Part shown: one piece after another, positions 56,138 to 64,000 of the stretch
Position numbering within the stretch: position 1 is the first letter of the stretch
How the letters are laid out: every line of letters starts with the position of its first letter
NCBI GenBank assembly: GCA_045866275.1
Contig: BAAFRX010000009.1
Location: forward strand, 19,538 to 83,537
Direction of reading: 5' to 3'
Source: Sideroxyarcus sp045866275
GTDB taxonomy: Bacteria > Pseudomonadota > Gammaproteobacteria > Burkholderiales > Gallionellaceae
Length of the DNA stretch: 64,000 nucleotides
Translations under genes and position numbers: made by a program
Notes under the pieces: generated by a model
What the model was told of the DNA's origin: nothing
The model's input: the letters and a program-made list of their open reading frames with translations, nothing else
Database searches by the model: none

Positions 56138-56715
56138 TGCAGTATTTCAGGCAGAAACACTTCCGTCACCAGCAGCGGCGCGCCCTGCAGAATAAACAGC
56201 GAGCGGCGCGCCCAGAGGGGGTCGGGCGCATTTTGTGGGTCGGGCTTCAGCCCGACTGTTTCGACAGGCTCACGACAGCCCTGTCGGGCTAAAGCCCGAC
56301 CCACCAGCGGGTGGCGCGAAGGGAGTGCCTTGAAATGCAGCGGCTGGCGCATCACCAGCGGATGGGTGAACAGCAGGCTGCCGAGCGAGCGATTGCCCAG
56401 CCCGCGCATGGCTTTCCAGGCGCCGCGCAGGTGTTCGCTGGCACAGGTGCTATGGGCAAAAACGACAGGCTGGCCATCCGCAAAAAGCAGCACCTCGCGC
56501 GAGTAGGCCAGGCGGTGCGGGGCGATGCCGAGCAGCGTCGCCTCATCGTGGGCGATACGCGCCAAGCCTCGGTGTACCGGCTGTACCGAAAATTCCTGGC
56601 AGCGTTGCTGGATGCGTTGGGTGAGCGATCCGTGGTCATGCAGCCACGGGCGCAATGCGGCATCGCAGCCCTGGGTCTGGCTGTTCCAGAATCGGTCAGA
56701 CTTGCAGGAAGTCAT
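56095..56715 (-). CDS. ubiC: Chorismate pyruvate-lyase (UbiC) with repeat-derived insert and tail
   Basis: A 206-residue protein, longer than the usual 165-190. It converts chorismate to 4-hydroxybenzoate and pyruvate, the first step of ubiquinone synthesis. SREVLLFADGQPVVFAHS and the LRGAWKAMRGLGNRSLGSLLF stretch (residues about 70-115) match the family, as does WARRSLFILQGAPLLVTEVF toward the end. Residues about 137-160 encode a family B repeat, and the last 14 residues (LTPTPLPSGEGLG) plus the stop come from a family A repeat. ATG 56715 overlaps the recG 3' end by 20 bases. Confidence 0.85.
   Translation of the reverse strand: MTSCKSDRFWNSQTQGCDAALRPWLHDHGSLTQRIQQRCQEFSVQPVHRGLARIAHDEATLLGIAPHRLAYSREVLLFADGQPVVFAHSTCASEHLRGAWKAMRGLGNRSLGSLLFTHPLVMRQPLHFKALPSRHPLVGRALARQGCREPVETVGLKPDPQNAPDPLWARRSLFILQGAPLLVTEVFLPEILQLTPTPLPSGEGLG
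56235..56304. repeat. Family B paired inverted repeat inside ubiC
   Basis: GTGGGTCGGGCTTCAGCCCGAC and partner GTCGGGCTAAAGCCCGACCCAC are about 26 bases apart. The element is read in frame in ubiC as residues about 137-160 (containing VETVGLKPDPQN). Confidence 0.9.
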
Positions 56716-58822
56716 GTTTGTTCGCCATCCATCGGTGCAGGTGCGCGCGCGCCACATCGGGCGCATCGCGCAACAGTTCGTCTGCGGTGAGTCGTGCCTG
56801 CTCCAGCAGGTCTTCATCTTCGGTCAGGTCGGCGAAGCGCAACATCGCTACGCCGCTCTGTCGTGCGCCCAGCAGTTCGCCGGGGCCGCGCAATTGCAAG
56901 TCCTGTTGCGCGATGACGAAGCCGTCGGTGTTCTCGTAGATGACCTTCAAGCGTTCGCGCGCCAGTTCGGAAAGTGGCTGCATGAACAATAGCACGCACA
57001 GGCTTTCCGCCGCACCGCGTCCCACGCGGCCACGCAGTTGGTGCAGTTGCGCCAGCCCCATGCGTTCGGCATGGTCGATCACCATCAGGCTGGCGTTGGG
57101 CACATCCACACCCACTTCGATGACGGTGGTGGCGACCAGCAGCTGCAGCTCGCCCGCCTTGAAAGCGGCCATCACGGCGGCTTTTTCTGCCGGTGGCAGC
57201 CGACCATGTGCCAGCCCCACTTTCAATTCGGGCAGGACTGCGGTCAGTTGTTGGTGGGTTTCGATCGCGTTCTGCAACTCCACTTCCAATGCGTCCGATT
57301 CTTCGATCAACGGACACACCCAATACGCCTGACGACCGGCGAGGCACGCGGCACGCACCCGCTCGAACACTTCCTCGCGCCGCGCATCGCTCACCAACTT
57401 GGTGACGACAGGCGTGCGCCCGGGCGGCAGTTCATCGATGACCGACACGTCGAGGTCGGCGTAATAGCTCATGGCCAAAGTGCGCGGGATGGGAGTGGCA
57501 CTCATCATCAGTTGATGCGGTTCGTGGTTTTGTAGGTCGGGTTTTAACCCGACAATTTCATCATGTTTGGCACTGGCATGTCGGGTTAAAACCCGACCTA
57601 CATCATGCGCGGGGGCTTTCCCTTTGTTGCGCAACGCCAGCCGTTGTTGCACGCCGAACTTGTGTTGCTCATCCACGATGACGAGGCCGAGCCTGTTGAA
57701 CTCGACCGCGGCTTGGAACAACGCATGTGTGCCGATGGCAAGCAGGGTGTCACCGGAGGCGATGCGCGCGGCGGCGGCAGTTTTTTCTTTCTTCTTTAAA
57801 CTGCCTGAAAGCCATACCGGTTCGATGCCGAGCGGCACCAGCCACTCGTTCAGCTTGAGGTAATGCTGTTCGGCCAGAATTTCCGTCGGTGCCATGAACG
57901 CGACCTGATAGCCGTTCTCGATGGCTTGCAGCGCGGCGAGTGCGGCGACGATGGTCTTGCCACTGCCCACATCGCCCAGTAGAAGACGCTGCATCGGATG
58001 GGTCTGCCCGAGGTCGTGCGCGATTTCCCGCCACACTTTCTGTTGCGCGCCGGTGAGTTCGAACGGCAGCTTCTGCAACAAGGCGGCGGTCAATTTCTGA
58101 TGCGCTGGCAAGGCAGGCGCGAGGTGTTTGCTGCGCTCACGGTGATGCACACGCATCGACAGTTGCTGCGCCAGCAGCTCGTCGAATTTGATGCGCCGCC
58201 AAGCGGCATGACTGCGGGCTTGCAGCGTGGCAGTGGAAACGTCGGGCGGGGGGGTGTGCAGCAGGCGCAGGCTGTCGCCAAAATCGGCGAGCTGCAATTT
58301 TTTTAGCAGCGGCGCAGGCAGGGTATCCGTGAGCGGAAGGGTCTCCAGCGCATTGTGGATGAGCTTGCGCAACACGGTCTGCGATAGTCCGGTCGTGGTC
58401 GGATACACCGGCGACAGGCTCTGCGGCAGCGGCGTGTCATCGTCAATCGCGCGACACTTTGGGTGCACCATCTCCAGCCCGAAATAACCCATGCGTACCT
58501 CGCCGATGGCGCGGATCTGTTTGCCCACGGCGAGTTGCTTCTGTTGGCTGGGGTAGAAGTTGAGGAAGCGCAAGGTAAGTTCCGCATGACCCTCCAGCAG
58601 ACGACACACCAGGCTGCGGCGCGGGCGGAACATCACTTCACTGTGGGTCACGACGCCTTGCACCTGCACGGTCATGCCTGGCTGCGCATCGGCGATGGGC
58701 GTGAGATGCGTCTCGTCCTCGTAGCGCAAGGGCAGATGCAGCAGCAGGTCGGCGCGGTGATGGATGCCGAGCTTGGCGAGTTTGGCCAGCGTGGCCGGCG
58801 CGATTTTGGCGGGAGCGTTCAA
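56696..58822 (-). CDS. recG: ATP-dependent DNA helicase RecG with repeat-derived insert
   Basis: A 708-residue helicase that remodels stalled replication forks and Holliday junctions. The N-terminal wedge domain precedes the SF2 motor with Walker A GDVGSGKT near 284-291, DEQH near 379, and TATPIPRTLAM-like SATPIPRTLAM near 440. The C-terminus ends in RTLRL-like features of the family. Residues about 405-432, between RLALRNKG and the HQLMMSATPIPRT motif, encode a whole family B repeat pair and are absent from normal RecG. ATG 58822 overlaps the ridA stop; the 3' end overlaps ubiC by 20 bases. Confidence 0.95.
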   Translation of the reverse strand: MNAPAKIAPATLAKLAKLGIHHRADLLLHLPLRYEDETHLTPIADAQPGMTVQVQGVVTHSEVMFRPRRSLVCRLLEGHAELTLRFLNFYPSQQKQLAVGKQIRAIGEVRMGYFGLEMVHPKCRAIDDDTPLPQSLSPVYPTTTGLSQTVLRKLIHNALETLPLTDTLPAPLLKKLQLADFGDSLRLLHTPPPDVSTATLQARSHAAWRRIKFDELLAQQLSMRVHHRERSKHLAPALPAHQKLTAALLQKLPFELTGAQQKVWREIAHDLGQTHPMQRLLLGDVGSGKTIVAALAALQAIENGYQVAFMAPTEILAEQHYLKLNEWLVPLGIEPVWLSGSLKKKEKTAAAARIASGDTLLAIGTHALFQAAVEFNRLGLVIVDEQHKFGVQQRLALRNKGKAPAHDVGRVLTRHASAKHDEIVGLKPDLQNHEPHQLMMSATPIPRTLAMSYYADLDVSVIDELPPGRTPVVTKLVSDARREEVFERVRAACLAGRQAYWVCPLIEESDALEVELQNAIETHQQLTAVLPELKVGLAHGRLPPAEKAAVMAAFKAGELQLLVATTVIEVGVDVPNASLMVIDHAERMGLAQLHQLRGRVGRGAAESLCVLLFMQPLSELARERLKVIYENTDGFVIAQQDLQLRGPGELLGARQSGVAMLRFADLTEDEDLLEQARLTADELLRDAPDVARAHLHRWMANKHDFLQV
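57532..57601. repeat. Family B paired inverted repeat inside recG
   Basis: GTAGGTCGGGTTTTAACCCGAC and GTCGGGTTAAAACCCGACCTAC are separated by about 26 bases. It is the same element as between gcvT and gcvH, here inserted in frame between helicase motifs II and III of RecG. Confidence 0.92.
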
Positions 58823-59205
58823 TCCTGCAGAAACAACACCCCGTCAGCCTCGATCAGCGCCCCGCGCGGCAGGGTGGCGACGCCGACCGCGGCACGGGCC
58901 GGATAAGGCTGGCGGAAATAGCCGGCCATGATTTCGTTCACCTTGGCGAAATGGATCAGGTCGGTCAGATAAAGGTTGAGCTTGACCACGTCGTCCATGC
59001 TGCCGCCAGCGGCGTTGGCGACCGCGCGCAGATTCTGGAACACGCGGTGGATTTGCGCCTCGATCCCGTCCGCCATCTGCATGGTGGTCGGATCGAGGCC
59101 GATCTGGCCGGAAAGATAGACGGTGTCGTTGACGCGCACCGCTTGTGAATACGTGCCAATGGCAGCGGGGGCATCGGGTGTCTGGATGATTGTTTTGGTG
59201 GCCAT
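58819..59205 (-). CDS. ridA: Reactive intermediate deaminase RidA
   Basis: A 128-residue RidA/YjgF-family protein that hydrolyses enamine and imine by-products of PLP enzymes. The segments AIGTYSQAVRVNDTVYLSGQIGLDP and the catalytic Arg in PARAAVGVATLP (near 106) are present. The ATG at 59205 fits the family; an in-frame extension far upstream antisense to rfbA was discarded. It overlaps recG (ATGA) and heads the ridA-recG-ubiC-ubiA series. Confidence 0.94.
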   Translation of the reverse strand: MATKTIIQTPDAPAAIGTYSQAVRVNDTVYLSGQIGLDPTTMQMADGIEAQIHRVFQNLRAVANAAGGSMDDVVKLNLYLTDLIHFAKVNEIMAGYFRQPYPARAAVGVATLPRGALIEADGVLFLQD

Positions 59206-59424
59206 GTCGTAAGGTCTCTCTCGGGTTGGGTTTTCAAGTGCTGCGCACCGCCGCAAAGCATACCCGACTCGGCGCTCGATCTCCAAATGATGTACCGGGC
59301 AACGGCGGGGCAATGTACGCACCTGCTTCATTTCATTTTTCAACCCCGCGAAAAGCAGGTAGCATGAGGCATGCCTGTTGATTGCACACGCAGGCAAACC
59401 GATCTTGTTACAGGGAAATTTGAA

Positions 59425-60297
59425 ATGAAAGGCATTATCCTCGCCGGCGGCTCCGGCACCCGGCTGTATCCGGTAACGTTGCCGGTGTCGAAACAGCTGC
59501 TGCCGATCTACGACAAGCCGATGATCTACTACCCGCTGACCACGCTGATGCTGGCCGGGATACGCGACATCCTGATCATTTCCACGCCGCAGGACACGCC
59601 GCGTTTCGAGCAATTGCTGGGCGACGGAAGGCAGTGGGGGGTCAACCTGCATTACGCCGTGCAGCCTTCCCCGGACGGGCTGGCGCAGGCGTTTATCATC
59701 GGCGAATCCTTCATCGGTGCCGACAGTTGCGCGCTGGTGCTGGGAGACAACATCTTCTACGGCCACGGTCTGGAAACGTTGCTGGAAAGCGCGGCGCTCA
59801 AGCGTGATGGCGGCACGGTGTTCGCCTATCGCGTGACCGATCCGGAACGCTATGGGGTGGTGGATTTCGATCCCAATGGCCATGCCTTGAGCATTGAAGA
59901 AAAACCCGCCCGACCCAAATCGAACTATGCCGTCACCGGCCTGTATTTTTACGACAACGAAGTCGTCAGCATCGCCAAGTCGATCAAGCCTTCGCCGCGC
60001 GGCGAGCTGGAGATCACCACGGTCAACCAGGTCTATCTGGAGCACGGCAAGCTCGACGTGCAGGTGATGGGGCGCGGCAGCGCTTGGCTGGATACCGGGA
60101 CACACGATTCGCTGCTGGAGGCCTCGCTGTTCATCCAGACCCTGGAAAAACGCCAGGGTCTGAAGATCGCCTGCCCGGAGGAGATCGCCTTCCGCCGCGG
60201 CTACATTTCGCGCGGGCACCTGGAGGCGCTGGCACAACCTCTGGCCAAGAACGGCTACGGCCAGTATCTGCTCGCCCTGCTGCAGGAGAGATTCTGA
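59425..60297 (+). CDS. rfbA: Glucose-1-phosphate thymidylyltransferase
   Basis: A 290-residue nucleotidyltransferase that makes dTDP-glucose for dTDP-L-rhamnose. The N-terminal GIILAGGSGTRLYPVT binding loop, SKQLLPIYDKPMIYYPL and the GDNIFYGH metal site near 110 are present. Length is normal. ATG 59425 is preceded by AGGGAAAT. It begins a short rfbA-rfbC-rfbD unit; the 4,6-dehydratase gene rfbB, needed for the pathway, is not in this window. Confidence 0.95.
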   Translation: MKGIILAGGSGTRLYPVTLPVSKQLLPIYDKPMIYYPLTTLMLAGIRDILIISTPQDTPRFEQLLGDGRQWGVNLHYAVQPSPDGLAQAFIIGESFIGADSCALVLGDNIFYGHGLETLLESAALKRDGGTVFAYRVTDPERYGVVDFDPNGHALSIEEKPARPKSNYAVTGLYFYDNEVVSIAKSIKPSPRGELEITTVNQVYLEHGKLDVQVMGRGSAWLDTGTHDSLLEASLFIQTLEKRQGLKIACPEEIAFRRGYISRGHLEALAQPLAKNGYGQYLLALLQERF

Positions 60298-60298
60298 A

Positions 60299-60847
60299 AT
60301 GCGCGCAATCCCCACCTCGATCCCGGACGTGCTGATCCTCGAACCCAAAGTGTTCGGCGACGCGCGCGGTTTCTTTTACGAGAGCTTCAATGCGCGGCGC
60401 TTTGCCGAACTGACCGGCATCACGACCCCCTTCGTGCAGGACAACCACTCCCGCTCGGCACGCCATGTGCTGCGCGGCCTGCATTACCAGATCAAGCAGC
60501 CGCAAGGCAAACTGGTGCGCGTGGTGGCGGGCGAGGTGCTCGATGTCGCGGTGGATATCCGGCGCAGTTCGCCCACCTTCGGCCAGGCCGAAGCGATCAA
60601 CTTGAGCGCGGAGAACAAACGCATGCTGTGGATCCCGCCCGGCTTCGCGCACGGCTTCGTGGTGTTGAGCGAGAGCGCCGAGTTCCTGTACAAGACCACC
60701 GATTACTGGGCGCCGGAGCATGAACGCTCGCTGCTGTGGAACGACCCGGCGCTGGGCATAGACTGGCAATTGCAGGGCGCAACACCGTTGCTCGCGGCCA
60801 AGGATCAGGCCGGGAAACTGCTGAAGGATGCCGAGGTCTTTGCGTGA
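60299..60847 (+). CDS. rfbC: dTDP-4-dehydrorhamnose 3,5-epimerase
   Basis: A 182-residue cupin-fold epimerase. The sequence DARGFFYESFNARRF near 20-35, the catalytic His in RHVLRGLHYQ near 60, and the conserved LWIPPGFAHGFVVL near 105-120 match RfbC. It converts dTDP-4-keto-6-deoxyglucose to dTDP-4-keto-rhamnose. It starts one base after the rfbA stop and overlaps rfbD by four bases (GTGA). Confidence 0.95.
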   Translation: MRAIPTSIPDVLILEPKVFGDARGFFYESFNARRFAELTGITTPFVQDNHSRSARHVLRGLHYQIKQPQGKLVRVVAGEVLDVAVDIRRSSPTFGQAEAINLSAENKRMLWIPPGFAHGFVVLSESAEFLYKTTDYWAPEHERSLLWNDPALGIDWQLQGATPLLAAKDQAGKLLKDAEVFA

Positions 60848-61749
60848 GCACGCTCCTGCTCACCGGGGTCAACGGCCAGCTCGGCTGGGAATTGCAGCGG
60901 GCCCTCGCGCCGCTTGGCAAGGTTGTCGCGCTCACCCGCGCGCAGCTCGACTTGAGCCGGCCCGACGCGATCCGCGCCGCCGTGCGCGAGCATCGCCCCG
61001 ACATCATCGTCAACCCGGCGGCCTACACTGCAGTGGACAAGGCCGAAACGGAACCGGAACTGGCACAAGCGATCAACGGCGTCGCCCCTGGCGTGCTGGC
61101 GGAAGAAGCGCAAAAGAGCGGCGCGCTGCTGGTACATTACTCGACCGATTACGTGTTCGACGGCAGCAAGGACGGCGCCTACACCGAGTCCGATGTCCCC
61201 AAGCCGCAGAGCGTGTATGGCCAGACCAAGCTGGCCGGCGAGAACGCGATCCGCGCAGTGGGCGGCCAACATCTCATCCTGCGCACCAGCTGGGTGTATG
61301 GCGTGCATGGCGGCAATTTCGTGAAGACGGTGTTGCGGCTGGCCGGGGAACGCAGCGAGTTGCGCATCGTCGCCGACCAGTTCGGCGCACCGACCTGGGC
61401 GCGCTTGCTGGCCAATTCGACCGCACAGATATTACAGCAGTGCCTGGAGCAAGATTTCGATGAAAGCCGGTTCGGGCTGTATCACCTGACGGCAGACGGG
61501 CGCACCAGCTGGCACCGCTATGCCGAAGAGATCGTGCGCCTGGCCAGGCAATATGACCCGTCGCTGCGCGACAAGGCACTGGCCATCCACGGCATTGCCA
61601 CCCACGAATATCCGGTTGCGGCCAAGCGCCCTGCCAACTCGGTGCTGGCGACGGACAAGATTAGCGCCGCATTCGGCCTGCGTCTGCCGCAATGGCAGGA
61701 TGATCTGGCGCACTGCCTGCGGGAAATTTACCGGGATTTGTCGGATTGA
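60844..61749 (+). CDS. rfbD: dTDP-4-dehydrorhamnose reductase
   Basis: A 301-residue short-chain reductase that makes dTDP-L-rhamnose. The cofactor site LLTGVNGQLGWEL near 5-17, YSTDYVFDGSKDGAY near 100, and the catalytic Tyr in SVYGQTKLAGENAI near 123 are present. It starts at GTG 60844, overlapping the rfbC stop, as no closer ATG exists. A longer start would lie inside rfbC. It ends the rhamnose unit; 82 bases separate it from the convergent tolC gene, with no clear terminator. Confidence 0.94.
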   Translation: MSTLLLTGVNGQLGWELQRALAPLGKVVALTRAQLDLSRPDAIRAAVREHRPDIIVNPAAYTAVDKAETEPELAQAINGVAPGVLAEEAQKSGALLVHYSTDYVFDGSKDGAYTESDVPKPQSVYGQTKLAGENAIRAVGGQHLILRTSWVYGVHGGNFVKTVLRLAGERSELRIVADQFGAPTWARLLANSTAQILQQCLEQDFDESRFGLYHLTADGRTSWHRYAEEIVRLARQYDPSLRDKALAIHGIATHEYPVAAKRPANSVLATDKISAAFGLRLPQWQDDLAHCLREIYRDLSD

Positions 61750-61831
61750 TACCCGCAAGGGGCCGGCCGTCGCGGTACTGGGCTAAAGTTCCTGCACCAC
61801 ACGTCCAGTCCGACCCACAAGTCCCGCCGTT

Positions 61832-63154
61832 TTAATGCAATGCCTGATTGACCCATTCCAGATCGGCTTCCTGCAAGTTGCCTGCCGCTGCCTTCAAGCG
61901 CAGATGGCTGAGCAGATAGGTGTACTGCGCCTGCAACAGATCGCGCCGCGTGGCGAACACTTGTTGTTGCGCATTCAGCACGTCGAGATTGGTCCGCACG
62001 CCGACTTCCTGTCCCAGCTTGCTTGCCTCAAGCAGGCTCTGGTTCGATTTCATGGCTTGCTGCAAAGCGCGCACCTGAGCCATCCCGGTAGCCACCCCCA
62101 AATAGGCCTGGCGGGTCTGCAACTCCGCCGTGCGCCGTGCATTTTCAAGCTCTTGCCGCGCCTTTTCCCGATTGGCTTCCGCTTCGCGCCATTTCGATTG
62201 GGTCGCGCCCCCCTCAAACAGCGGCATGTTCAGTTGCAGACCCACGGTATTGCTGGTGACTGTGATCGCGCCAAAATTGCCGCCGGTCTGCACATTCTTG
62301 GTATGTCCGGCCACAATATCGAGGGTCGGCAAGTGCCCGCCGCGACTGCGCTCAACTTCCCGCTCGGCCAATTCAAACGCGGCCTGCGCCAGTTCGACGG
62401 GCAGACTGTTCTGGTGGGCAATATCGATCCAGGCCTGCTGCTGTTCCGGGACCGGAGGGCGCAAATCGAAATGCGCCCCTAATGCATCCAGCTCGCCTAC
62501 CGCCGTGTTGAGCATCTGTTGCAGGGCGCGCCGTTTTACTTCCAGATCATTCGCCGCAACCAGCTCCTGCGCCAGGATAAGGTCATAGCGCGCCTGCGCT
62601 TCATAGGTATCGGTAATCGTGGCGCTGCCCACTTCAAAATTGCGTTTTGCCTGTTCGAGTTGTTCCGCGATCGCGGATTTTTGTGCACCGGTCAGTTGTA
62701 CCGTGTCCTGCGCAATCAGCACGTCAAAATAGGTCTGGGCCACGCGCAAAATCAGGTCTTGCCGGGACAGCCTGAAGTTGGTATCCGCAATCGCAGTCTG
62801 CAATTCCGCCTGGTTATACGCGGCCCAGTTCTGTTCGCGGAACAGCGGTTGCACCAGATTGAACCCGTAGCCATGCGTGTTGTAGCGCTTGTTTCCGCCG
62901 CTGATAAACGGCGAGGCATTGTCGGTGGTGATATCGTTGAACGTGGTGTTGGTGGCGAAAGTGAGGCTGGGCAGGAGCAACGCGCGCCCCTGTTTGATTT
63001 TTTCCTGCCCGGCGCGGTGCTCGGCCCGCGCCGCAGCAAACAGAGCGTCTTCGTCTTGTGCGGCACGATAAATTGCGAGCAAGTCTGTCGCAGCGGCCGG
63101 CGCCGCCAAGCTGAATGGCAGCAGCAACAGCAAGGCAAATCGCAAGCGCTTCAT
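61832..63154 (-). CDS. tolC: TolC-family outer-membrane channel protein
   Basis: A 440-residue protein with a signal peptide (about residues 1-22, ending APAAA) and the duplicated helical-barrel repeats of TolC. Segments such as QPLFREQNWAAYNQAELQT near 97 and VGLQLNMPLFEGGATQSKW near 305 are the typical beta-strand borders. It provides the exit duct for type I secretion and RND efflux; no inner-membrane partner genes are in the window. It lies 83 bases after the PCMT-like gene on the same strand. Confidence 0.93.
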   Translation of the reverse strand: MKRLRFALLLLLPFSLAAPAAATDLLAIYRAAQDEDALFAAARAEHRAGQEKIKQGRALLLPSLTFATNTTFNDITTDNASPFISGGNKRYNTHGYGFNLVQPLFREQNWAAYNQAELQTAIADTNFRLSRQDLILRVAQTYFDVLIAQDTVQLTGAQKSAIAEQLEQAKRNFEVGSATITDTYEAQARYDLILAQELVAANDLEVKRRALQQMLNTAVGELDALGAHFDLRPPVPEQQQAWIDIAHQNSLPVELAQAAFELAEREVERSRGGHLPTLDIVAGHTKNVQTGGNFGAITVTSNTVGLQLNMPLFEGGATQSKWREAEANREKARQELENARRTAELQTRQAYLGVATGMAQVRALQQAMKSNQSLLEASKLGQEVGVRTNLDVLNAQQQVFATRRDLLQAQYTYLLSHLRLKAAAGNLQEADLEWVNQALH

Positions 63155-63237
63155 CGGGGACTCCGTATATTAGTAAACTCTGATATTACAGGCTGCACTG
63201 GAAGTGCGCAATCTGCCCGGTGCAGGGTGCAAGGCGA

Positions 63238-63888
63238 TTAAAACACGAAACGTTCGGGTTGCAGCGCGTTGCGCAGCGGGGTGACATTGGTTTCGAACAA
63301 GGTGCGCGTTTCGAAGGTGTCCGCCGCCGTGCGCGTGATGAGTTGCGCCTGCATCGCCGGGGCATCGCCGACGACGGCGAACAATCGTCCGCCGATCTTG
63401 AGTTGCTGCTTGAATGCGGGCGGCAGCACGGGGGTGGAGCCGGTCAGCACGATCGCGTCATATTCCGCTTCGCCCCAACCCTGCGCGGCGTCGCCGACTT
63501 GCAGATTGACGTTGTCGATGTGGTGTGTGGCCAGATTGCGCGCGGCCTGGGCACTCAATTCAGGTTCGATCTCGACGCTGGTCACCTGCGCCGCCATGCG
63601 TGCCAGCAAGGCCGTCAGATAGCCGCTGCCGCTGCCGACTTCGAGCACGCTGTCGGTGGCTTGCAGAGCCAGCGCCTGCAGCGCGCGCGCTTCCAGCTTG
63701 GGTGTCCACATCGAGGCGCCGTGTCCCAACGGGATCTCGGTATCGACGAAGGCCAGCGCCTTGCTGGCGGGCGGCACAAACTGCTCGCGCCGTACCACTT
63801 TCAGCAATTCCAGCACCCGCGGATCGAGCACGTCCCACGGGCGGATTTGCTGCTCGATCATGTTGAAGCGCGCTTGTTCCAGATTCAT
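63238..63888 (-). CDS. PCMT-like protein-L-isoaspartate O-methyltransferase
   Basis: A 216-residue SAM-dependent methyltransferase of the isoaspartyl type, with RFNMIEQQIRPWDVLDPRVL at the N-terminus, the motif I region VLEVGSGSGYLTALLARM near 81 and a C-terminal part that is diverged from classical Pcm. It may repair damaged Asp residues, but close relatives found beside tolC in betaproteobacteria have not been assigned a substrate. The 112 bases upstream to the end of the window hold no gene I can support. Confidence 0.83.
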   Translation of the reverse strand: MNLEQARFNMIEQQIRPWDVLDPRVLELLKVVRREQFVPPASKALAFVDTEIPLGHGASMWTPKLEARALQALALQATDSVLEVGSGSGYLTALLARMAAQVTSVEIEPELSAQAARNLATHHIDNVNLQVGDAAQGWGEAEYDAIVLTGSTPVLPPAFKQQLKIGGRLFAVVGDAPAMQAQLITRTAADTFETRTLFETNVTPLRNALQPERFVF

Positions 63889-64000
63889 GACTCTTATATG
63901 GACGCCTCCCGGTTTAGCAAGAGATTTGTCGTGTTTTGGTAAAACCAGAAATCGGCTGCAGTCTTATATCCGGCCTTGTTGCAAGCTGGACTTCTGCCTG

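Noticed and set aside
56990..57610. Frameshift or sequencing error in recG
   Set aside because: The extra residues are accounted for exactly by a family B repeat with copies elsewhere, and both sides stay in the same frame with intact helicase motifs.
58819..60348. 509-residue version of RidA starting far upstream
   Set aside because: The extra N-terminal part is antisense to rfbA and has no similarity; the family begins at MATKTIIQTPDAP (59205).

Overview
The window is a gene-dense, GC-rich stretch of a Gram-negative chromosome. Gene content suggests a betaproteobacterial chemolithoautotroph, probably a member of Gallionellaceae/Nitrosomonadales. The reasons are a class I phosphoribulokinase (Calvin cycle), LptE, a TolC-type channel next to a PCMT-like methyltransferase, the gcvT-gcvH-gcvP layout, ridA-recG-ubiC-ubiA, aroQ-accB-accC-prmA, and several families of short palindromic repeats. 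This placement is inference from gene order and protein character; no rRNA or tRNA gene was seen.

Layout. 1-1592: end of homoserine kinase and two membrane proteins. 1705-5026 (minus): uvrD and prk. 5176-22145 (plus): leuS-lptE-holA-cutA-dsbD, aroQ-accB-accC-prmA and a zinc-ribbon protein, the glycine cleavage genes separated by paired inverted repeats, and three outer-envelope lipoproteins (CsgG-like, DUF4810-like, DUF799-like). 22339-29752: tpx, then an ion and anion transport block (two MscS channels, two cation/proton antiporters, one SulP permease and a decayed outer-membrane channel). 29762-33968 (minus): a thiol and metal operon (DUF318 permease, two thioredoxin-fold proteins, two OsmC proteins, a GDCCVxC protein, a CDF exporter). 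34156-43182 (plus): a composite type I restriction-modification island, hsdM, DUF1016 nuclease, hsdS, an unknown gene, a DUF1828 gene, a MNT/HEPN toxin-antitoxin pair and hsdR. 43253-47830 (minus): arsenic operon arsR-arsC-arsD-arsA-acr3 ending in an ECF sigma factor. 48024-53787 (plus): KefB-type antiporter overlapping a P-type ATPase, a PfkB kinase and a fructosamine-kinase-like gene. 53813-59205 (minus): ridA-recG-ubiC-ubiA and a Rossmann-PAS-GGDEF protein. 59425-61749 (plus): rfbA-rfbC-rfbD. 61832-63888 (minus): PCMT-like gene and tolC.

Two things stand out. First, two families of short palindromic repeats lie between genes and also inside conserved housekeeping genes (uvrD, leuS, recG, ubiC, a P-type ATPase, hsdM), always in frame, so that they are translated as Pro/Gly-rich or hydrophilic inserts. 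Second, the type I restriction locus carries four to five accessory genes in one tightly packed transcription unit. A near-perfect 46-bp copy of the hsdM 3' end flanks the DUF1016 nuclease gene, which looks like the scar of its insertion. The neighbouring DUF1828 pair is uncharacterised and is the best candidate here for a new defence-type module.
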